From positions 1 to 18,362 of the forward strand of contig CAYGWX010000050.1 in the NCBI GenBank assembly GCA_964353855.1: 18,362 bases of DNA, written 5' to 3'. How positions within the stretch are numbered: the stretch's first letter is position 1; each line of letters starts with the position of its first letter. A model generated the notes under the pieces. That model saw only the letters and a program-made list of their open reading frames with translations, searched no databases and was not told the origin of the DNA. A program made the position numbers and the translations under genes. This document shows, in pieces, positions 14,203-18,362 of this stretch. Origin of the DNA: CAYGWX01 sp964353855 [NCBI: uncultured bacterium]. Its GTDB lineage: Bacteria > Edwardsbacteria > CAYGWX01.

Positions 14203-15195
14203 TCAAAGTCCAATTACTGAAATGCTATTGCTGCCGTAATTCGTAACATAGAGGAATTTTCCATTGGGTAGAGGTGCGATGTCCCAGGGTTGTGTCCCGA
14301 CCGGTATTGTTGCGACCACTGAGTTATCAGAGGTTTGAATTGCCCAAACATCGCTACTCCCCACAGCTACATAAAGGTATTTCCCATCTGGCAGGCAGGT
14401 CATTCCTCCGGCTGTTGAACTTCCGGAAGATATTGTAGTGAAGACTTTATTGTCTGCGGTGCTGATCACCGAAATCTTGCTTCCTCCCACGTATAAGTAG
14501 TTTCCGTCGGGCGTTGATGTGATACCGCGAGGGGTACCGCCGACTGGAATGTTCACAACAACGGTATTATCAGAAGCCCGAATAACCGAGACATTTCCAC
14601 TCTGGTTAGCGACATAAATAAAGTTCCCGTTCGGAAGCGAGGCTATACCCTCAGGTTCACTTCCAATAGGAAGAGGAATTGACGACGTAACACTGTTGTC
14701 TGAGGTGCGGATCACGGCGATGCTGTCATACGACCAGTAATAACTGGTTGCATAAACATAATTTCCATTGGGCAGAGATGAAATCCCCGTAGTCATGCTT
14801 CCCAACGGGATTGTAGCAATAACCGTGTTATCCGAAGTTCGGATTACCGAAATGTTCTGACTGCCGTAGTTCGTCACATAAACATAACTTCCATTGGGTA
14901 GAGCAACAACGCCCCAAGGCCCAGTTCCAACGGGGATAGTTAAAACGACCGAGTTATCCGAGGTGCGTGCTACTGTAACATTGTTGTCCCAATAATTGGC
15001 TACATAAACGTATTCTCCGTTAGGCAGTACAGCGATCCCTTTGGGTCCTCGACCTACTTGTATGGTTGCGACTACTTTATTGGGGACTGTAGCCTGGATG
15101 TTTTCTAAGGGATTATCGAACTTATGGGAGCAAGAAAAAAGGGTAAAAGAAACAAGCACAAGAAAGAAAAGGTTAAGAAGCGATCGGTTCATCAT
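14203..15195 (-). CDS. YVTN-family seven-bladed beta-propeller lipoprotein
   Basis: The protein is 330 aa from ATG 15195 (a second ATG follows directly). The signal peptide ends in the lipobox LFSC with Cys22, so it is a lipoprotein, with Ser at +2 favouring the outer membrane. From residue 40 to the end there are seven repeats of about 40-44 residues. Each has the form VVATIPVG..P.GI..LPNG.YVYVTNYGS..ISVIRTSDN, which are YVTN/surface-layer-type beta-propeller blades. Seven such blades close a complete propeller with nothing left over. YVTN propellers are surface or periplasmic binding scaffolds in archaea and bacteria, and no catalytic residues are expected. It sits 15 bases after the LPP20-like gene and 15 before the membrane-anchored hypothetical, so operon membership is likely. 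The NHL lipoprotein in the GC-rich block is a different propeller family with a similar delivery signal. Confidence 0.92.
   Translation of the reverse strand: MMNRSLLNLFFLVLVSFTLFSCSHKFDNPLENIQATVPNKVVATIQVGRGPKGIAVLPNGEYVYVANYWDNNVTVARTSDNSVVLTIPVGTGPWGVVALPNGSYVYVTNYGSQNISVIRTSDNTVIATIPLGSMTTGISSLPNGNYVYATSYYWSYDSIAVIRTSDNSVTSSIPLPIGSEPEGIASLPNGNFIYVANQSGNVSVIRASDNTVVVNIPVGGTPRGITSTPDGNYLYVGGSKISVISTADNKVFTTISSGSSTAGGMTCLPDGKYLYVAVGSSDVWAIQTSDNSVVATIPVGTQPWDIAPLPNGKFLYVTNYGSNSISVIGL
14206..15075 (-). repeat. Seven tandem YVTN blade repeats
   Basis: The units are about 117-132 bases and encode one propeller blade each. DNA of neighbouring units is visibly similar, for example the recurring antisense phrases ttccgttcgg/ttccattggg (encoding LPNG) and gagttatccgagg or gtgttatccgaag (encoding TSDN), which leaves room for unit loss or gain by recombination. 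Confidence 0.8.
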
Positions 15196-15210
15196 GGCTC
15201 TCGTGTGGCC

Positions 15211-16164
15211 TTAGAATCGCTTTACCAGGAAAAGCTGCGGAGTTAAATGTCCGCCATTAGGTGAGACAGCCATTCCCAAATGAATATTTTCCGAGTTCGC
15301 TCTGCTGATTGGGGAGGTTCTGTGTATGGAGCTCAGGAACAGGATCCCTGAAGTGACAAGACACACTGCCGAGGCTCCGATAAACACATTGGTCATTTGA
15401 TCTGCTTTCTTTACATCTTGCTTATATGTGTTCATCGAATCTACGTTCGTGGAGGCTTTATAGTTTTTATAATATTTATCTGCTTTATCTTTATAGTAAA
15501 AAGCGCCGTATACGCCGCCGCCGCTAAGAGATAAGGTCGCCCAGCCCCACCATCGCCGACCCATAAGCGGGTCACTTGGCAATCTGTCAGTCAAAACATC
15601 TGTTTGCTGCCTGTATGCCTCTCTATAGACTTTGCGTTCTTGATCCGATTTGGCCTCCGCCAACTCACGGTTTAGCCTTTCGGTTTCTTGAAGAGCTCTA
15701 TCGAGCTTCGCCTTTGTCTCTTCTAATTCTTTAGCTTTTTTTCGGTCGTCTCGGATTTTGCCTATCTCCTCAGCCACTTTCTGCGGATCAGTCTCTATTT
15801 TGGCTGTCAGCTTATACTGTTTCCCGTTCCAGTCTTCGCCTAAGATGGAAGTTTTTACAACGCCAGCGGTGAGCACAATAATCTGGTCTTTTGTAAGCTG
15901 ATATTTATTAACCTCAGTATAGCTCTCAAGGTATGTCCCTAACTCTTCCAAAAGCTCTCGCTTTGCCTGCTCTAAAGCTATTGCCCGGCTTGTTAGCTTA
16001 CTATCCGCCTCTCCGGCTTCATAGGTATAGCTTCGCACAAAGGTCTTTATCTCAGCTTTTGCTGGTTGGTAAGTTGCCGCACCTGCCAAACTTAATACCA
16101 ACATTACAGTAATCTTCTTTCGATGATTACTTGGCAGGAATTCTTTTGGGAAGTGTAGGATCAT
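15211..16164 (-). CDS. LPP20-like exported protein with coiled coil and two C-terminal membrane segments
   Basis: The protein is 317 aa. ATG 16164 overlaps the previous stop as ATGA, so it is translationally coupled. An N-terminal signal ends near residue 37 (AGAATYQPAKA). Residues 38-125 look like the LPP20/LptE-like domain of exported proteins: IKTFVRSYTYEAGEADSK, SRAIALEQAKRELLEELGTY, LTAGVVKTSILGEDWNGK. Residues 125-178 are a strongly charged heptad-type coiled coil (ELEETKAKLDRALQETERL). Two hydrophobic stretches follow at about 204-223 and 259-280, with the Tyr/Lys-rich linker DKADKYYKNYKASTN between them, and the chain ends in an aromatic residue (LFLVKRF). Its role is unknown; an envelope scaffold is plausible. 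A broken copy of its signal-peptide region lies upstream of the cluster at 17399-17515, showing that this gene family has duplicated locally. Confidence 0.85.
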   Translation of the reverse strand: MILHFPKEFLPSNHRKKITVMLVLSLAGAATYQPAKAEIKTFVRSYTYEAGEADSKLTSRAIALEQAKRELLEELGTYLESYTEVNKYQLTKDQIIVLTAGVVKTSILGEDWNGKQYKLTAKIETDPQKVAEEIGKIRDDRKKAKELEETKAKLDRALQETERLNRELAEAKSDQERKVYREAYRQQTDVLTDRLPSDPLMGRRWWGWATLSLSGGGVYGAFYYKDKADKYYKNYKASTNVDSMNTYKQDVKKADQMTNVFIGASAVCLVTSGILFLSSIHRTSPISRANSENIHLGMAVSPNGGHLTPQLFLVKRF

Positions 16165-17360
16165 TTTTCGTAAATTACATTTTCGTTTTTATCAAGTGCT
16201 GTCGTTTTTATGATATTACCATCCCCGTCATATTTAAAACGAAAAGTCGCTTTCCCATGGTATTCTTTTAACTTTTCATCAATTCCCATATATTTCCATT
16301 CTTCTAGATTCCCTTGCTCATCATATTTATAACGGGTAATAGCTATTCCCTTGTATTCATCTTCCTTTAACTTCCCGTCCGTTCCGGAATACTCCTCTTC
16401 AATGAGATTTCCATTATTATCATATTTCCAACGGATGGTTGCTATTCCTAACCCCACACACTCTTTTAACTGGTTATCACTTCCGTAAAATTTCTTTTCG
16501 ATAGGATTACCTCTATCATCGTAATTGTATCGAATGATTGCTATTCCCCACCCCTTCCGTTCTTTTATTTGCTCGTCTGTTCCGTAATAACTCTGTTCTG
16601 TGGAATAACCATTTTCGTCATATTTATAGCGTACAATCGCATATCCGCAATCTTCACGCTCTTTTAATTGGTCATCTTTGCCGTATGTTCTTTCTTCAAC
16701 TGTATTCCCTTTCTTATCGTATTGCCACCGGTAAACTGCAATATCCCCAGGCTCAGAGTCAACTTGTTGCCCGTCCGCGCTGTAGCTTGCACTTTCAATC
16801 AAATTATCGTTATCATCATATCTAAATCTTCTTTCATAAATATTACCTTCTTTGACTCTATTGCCTTTCTCATCAAAATAACTGACCTTAATTTGACCTC
16901 CTTTTTTATCAAGGGTCCAAAGACGTTGTGCAATGCCGCTGGAATCTTTACCCAAGTCCCCTTCTTTGTTATAATTTGACAAAGAAATGGGATGATCGCC
17001 CTCGTCCAATTTCAATCTAATGGAATAGACACCATTATTGGGTTTTGCCCTTCCTTTGCTATCTTGAAATATTCTTTTCTCAAATCCTTTTGTATATTCG
17101 ATAATTGTTCTGGCGCTTATTTTACCATTATGAAGAGATTCTATGGTGTCGAGTTTCCCCTTATCATCAAAGATAAAATGGTAACAATTAATTTTTCCCC
17201 CCAATTCTTCTGCCACTGGGTATGTTCCCATTATGGCATATCTCCCATTCACTTTAATATGTCTATAATATTTAGAGCCCTTTTTAGCGCAGCTGTTTAT
17301 CAATATGATAATGATTATTAGCGCCAAATTTAGCGCCGATTTATTTATATTATTTTCCAT
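16161..17360 (-). CDS. Lipoprotein with tandem 33-residue YD/RHS-like repeats
   Basis: The protein is 399 aa from ATG 17360, chosen because a lipoprotein signal follows directly: MENNINKSALNL, a poly-isoleucine core, then LINSC with Cys24. An ATG at 17402 would add 14 residues that fit no signal. Residues 28-170 are a varied beta-rich region. From residue 176 on there are six 31-33-residue units and a final part unit, beginning at about 176, 209, 242, 275, 308, 341 and 372. The unit pattern is RYKYDENGN...EE.YYGTD.QLKE..G.GIA. The YD.NGN core matches the RHS/YD family, which binds carbohydrate or builds shells, but there is no toxin core or C-terminal effector. It probably faces outward or the periplasm. 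It overlaps the LPP20-like gene by four bases and heads the AT-rich cluster. Confidence 0.85.
   Translation of the reverse strand: MENNINKSALNLALIIIIILINSCAKKGSKYYRHIKVNGRYAIMGTYPVAEELGGKINCYHFIFDDKGKLDTIESLHNGKISARTIIEYTKGFEKRIFQDSKGRAKPNNGVYSIRLKLDEGDHPISLSNYNKEGDLGKDSSGIAQRLWTLDKKGGQIKVSYFDEKGNRVKEGNIYERRFRYDDNDNLIESASYSADGQQVDSEPGDIAVYRWQYDKKGNTVEERTYGKDDQLKEREDCGYAIVRYKYDENGYSTEQSYYGTDEQIKERKGWGIAIIRYNYDDRGNPIEKKFYGSDNQLKECVGLGIATIRWKYDNNGNLIEEEYSGTDGKLKEDEYKGIAITRYKYDEQGNLEEWKYMGIDEKLKEYHGKATFRFKYDGDGNIIKTTALDKNENVIYEK
16173..16835 (-). repeat. Tandem 99-base repeats coding for YD-type units
   Basis: Six units of about 99 bases plus a shorter last unit encode YD-type modules of 33 residues (one unit is 31). 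The YD.(N/K/D).GN core and the D..LKE...GIA ending recur with the same spacing. Units differ by point changes and are not identical, so this is an old but still in-frame array. Confidence 0.85.
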
Positions 17361-17386
17361 GACTTCCGACTCATCTTTGTTTGTGA

Positions 17387-17521
17387 TTGATAAAGTTATC
17401 ATTTCGAACGAAGGTCTTCAACTCAGCTTTTGCTGGCTTGCATATCAACTTTCCTATCATAGCTATGCCAAATAAATTTACTTCACTTTTCTCATTTTTG
17501 ATCTTTCAGACTGTTGTGATT
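17387..17521 (-). pseudogene. Decayed fragment paralogous to the signal-peptide region of the LPP20-like gene
   Basis: Read on the minus strand, ATG 17461 begins the frame MIGKLICKPAKAELKTFVR, then NDNFINHKQR and a stop at about 17372. The stretch KPAKAELKTFVR nearly matches YQPAKAEIKTFVR (residues 32-44) of the LPP20-like protein. At DNA level, cgaacgaaggtcttcaactc and the following cagcttttgctgg line up with 16034-16068 with few changes. Homology is lost abruptly on both sides, and no LPP20 domain follows. I read it as a leftover of a duplication or recombination event. It overlaps the alternative start at 17402 of the YD-repeat gene. Confidence 0.6.
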
Positions 17522-18362
17522 CTATACTCCGAGATAATAACTTCCTATCTCCTTCCATTCTCTCCCAATTTTCTTCAATATCTTACATCCACCTCCTTCA
17601 TATCCCCAATAAGACATAACGATCTCTGGATAACCATCTCCCTCTATATCAATGAAATCAATGTATGATTCGATATGTGTATAATTGGATTCTTGAACGT
17701 TTCCTTCAAGATCAATGAAATAAAGGCGTTTGGGTAAATTGGGGGTGAAGTCTAATTCTGACACGGTAGGGTTAGCAGTAACAAGATCAATTTTAAATGT
17801 TGTATTTTCTTTGCTGAGTATCGCATTGATAATATATTTGCATTTATTTAAATTCTTTACCTTTGCTTCGATGGTTACAAACCATAGCATTTCCCCAGGG
17901 GTAATGACGACTGGAATTTGCTTTGTACACTGGTATTTTTCTAAACAACCCACATTAATGTTTTTATTTGCCAGATAGTCCTTTAACCTTTGAATTGCAA
18001 TACTGGTGATTTGGGTATCTAAGCGTATGTCCCTAAAGGTAAGTCTACTGATGCTTGTTTCATTATACAATGATTTTGATAAAACAATATTGCCTTCCCG
18101 GCCCTCTTTGACTTTACAATAGACTATTCCTTGGTAATCACTATAGCCTCCTCCAATGGAATCTATTTTCCCTGCGCCTGTCTTTTGGTTATTACTCAAA
18201 AAAATAACCTCTTCACCGGGATAAGGGCTTTTAAGATATCTCTCCACCTTGGACTCGAAACCCTTTGTCGAAAGAACGCAAGGTTTTCCCCCCTGTTCGA
18301 ATGATACGTCGGACTGGCCCCCGTCAGACTGGACTAAAACAGGGTTGTGGAAGTTGAGTATT
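17522..18362 (-). CDS. Hypothetical protein with FG-GAP/VCBS-like C-terminus, start beyond the window
   Basis: The frame ends with TAG at 17522-17524 and is open to base 18362, so at least 279 residues are coded and the start lies outside. A GTG at 18247 is an internal start candidate, but the upstream residues (HNPVLVQSDGGQSDVSFEQ, STKGFESKVERY) read as normal protein and there is no ribosome site at the GTG, so I treat the gene as partial. Visible parts are a beta-rich middle (GKIDSIGGGYSDYQGIVYCKVKEG) and a charged segment with three cysteines. The C-terminal part has IDFIDIEGDGYPEIVMSYWG (near the end) and GGCKILKKIGREW. DIEGDGYPEIV resembles the calcium-binding turn of FG-GAP/VCBS propeller repeats, but only one copy is seen. 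Its function is unknown, though an exported protein would fit its neighbours. Codon use is AT-rich like the rest of block C. Confidence 0.7.
   Translation of the reverse strand, partial: ILNFHNPVLVQSDGGQSDVSFEQGGKPCVLSTKGFESKVERYLKSPYPGEEVIFLSNNQKTGAGKIDSIGGGYSDYQGIVYCKVKEGREGNIVLSKSLYNETSISRLTFRDIRLDTQITSIAIQRLKDYLANKNINVGCLEKYQCTKQIPVVITPGEMLWFVTIEAKVKNLNKCKYIINAILSKENTTFKIDLVTANPTVSELDFTPNLPKRLYFIDLEGNVQESNYTHIESYIDFIDIEGDGYPEIVMSYWGYEGGGCKILKKIGREWKEIGSYYLGV

Noticed and set aside
16173-16835. RHS toxin with polymorphic effector end
   Set aside because: The protein is short, ends right after the last repeat unit and overlaps the next gene; there is no core domain, effector or immunity gene.
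17402-17404. ATG at 17402 as start of the YD-repeat lipoprotein
   Set aside because: It would put 14 polar residues before the lipoprotein signal and begin inside the decayed LPP20-like fragment. ATG 17360 gives a normal signal peptide.

Overview
Every convincing gene in this 18.4 kb window lies on the minus strand, so the window reads right to left. It suggests an uncultivated Gram-negative bacterium of the FCB type (Fibrobacteres-Chlorobi-Bacteroidetes and allied candidate phyla such as Zixibacteria, KSB1 or TA06). The clues are a carboxypeptidase-regulatory-domain TonB-dependent receptor, a PorV/PorQ-family barrel, a long secreted protein ending in a FlgD/type IX-like C-terminal module, and several lipoproteins. 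This placement is inference from gene content; no rRNA or other marker is present.

Three blocks are visible. (A) Bases 1-8404, GC-rich: a five-gene envelope operon read leftward. The order is an NHL-propeller lipoprotein, a 986-aa TonB-dependent receptor with six EF-hand-like acidic repeats, a 790-aa secreted protein with a sorting-type C terminus, a PorV/PorQ-family barrel, and an Ig-like lipoprotein cut by the window edge. Two consensus-like sigma70-type promoters lie just upstream (8445-8567). Spacing is tight throughout (18, 32, 10 bases and one ATGA overlap), so the five products probably form one cell-surface system. Its substrate cannot be told from sequence.

(B) Bases 8670-12494, GC-rich: a BadF/N-acetylglucosamine-kinase-type kinase, a receiver protein with an MshEN-like N-terminal segment, PdxA, and a GGDEF protein with a cysteine-rich front end. 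A near-perfect promoter (TTGACT-18-TATAAT) overlaps the kinase stop codon and should drive the last three genes. The receiver gene seems to lack a normal start codon: a strong Shine-Dalgarno and the domain boundary both point to an ATC codon.

(C) Bases 12495-18362, clearly AT-richer: a 314-base gene-free stretch with dispersed-repeat-like palindromes separates this block from B. It holds an unrecognised 178-aa protein, then a four-gene cluster read leftward from 17360: a lipoprotein with 33-residue YD-type repeats, an LPP20-like periplasmic/membrane protein, a seven-bladed YVTN propeller lipoprotein, and a membrane-anchored hypothetical. A further hypothetical gene runs off the right edge. 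Between the last two units lies a decayed copy of the signal-peptide region of the LPP20-like gene. Block C looks like a faster-evolving accessory region, again dominated by exported proteins.

I see no tRNA, rRNA, CRISPR array, transposase or phage gene.
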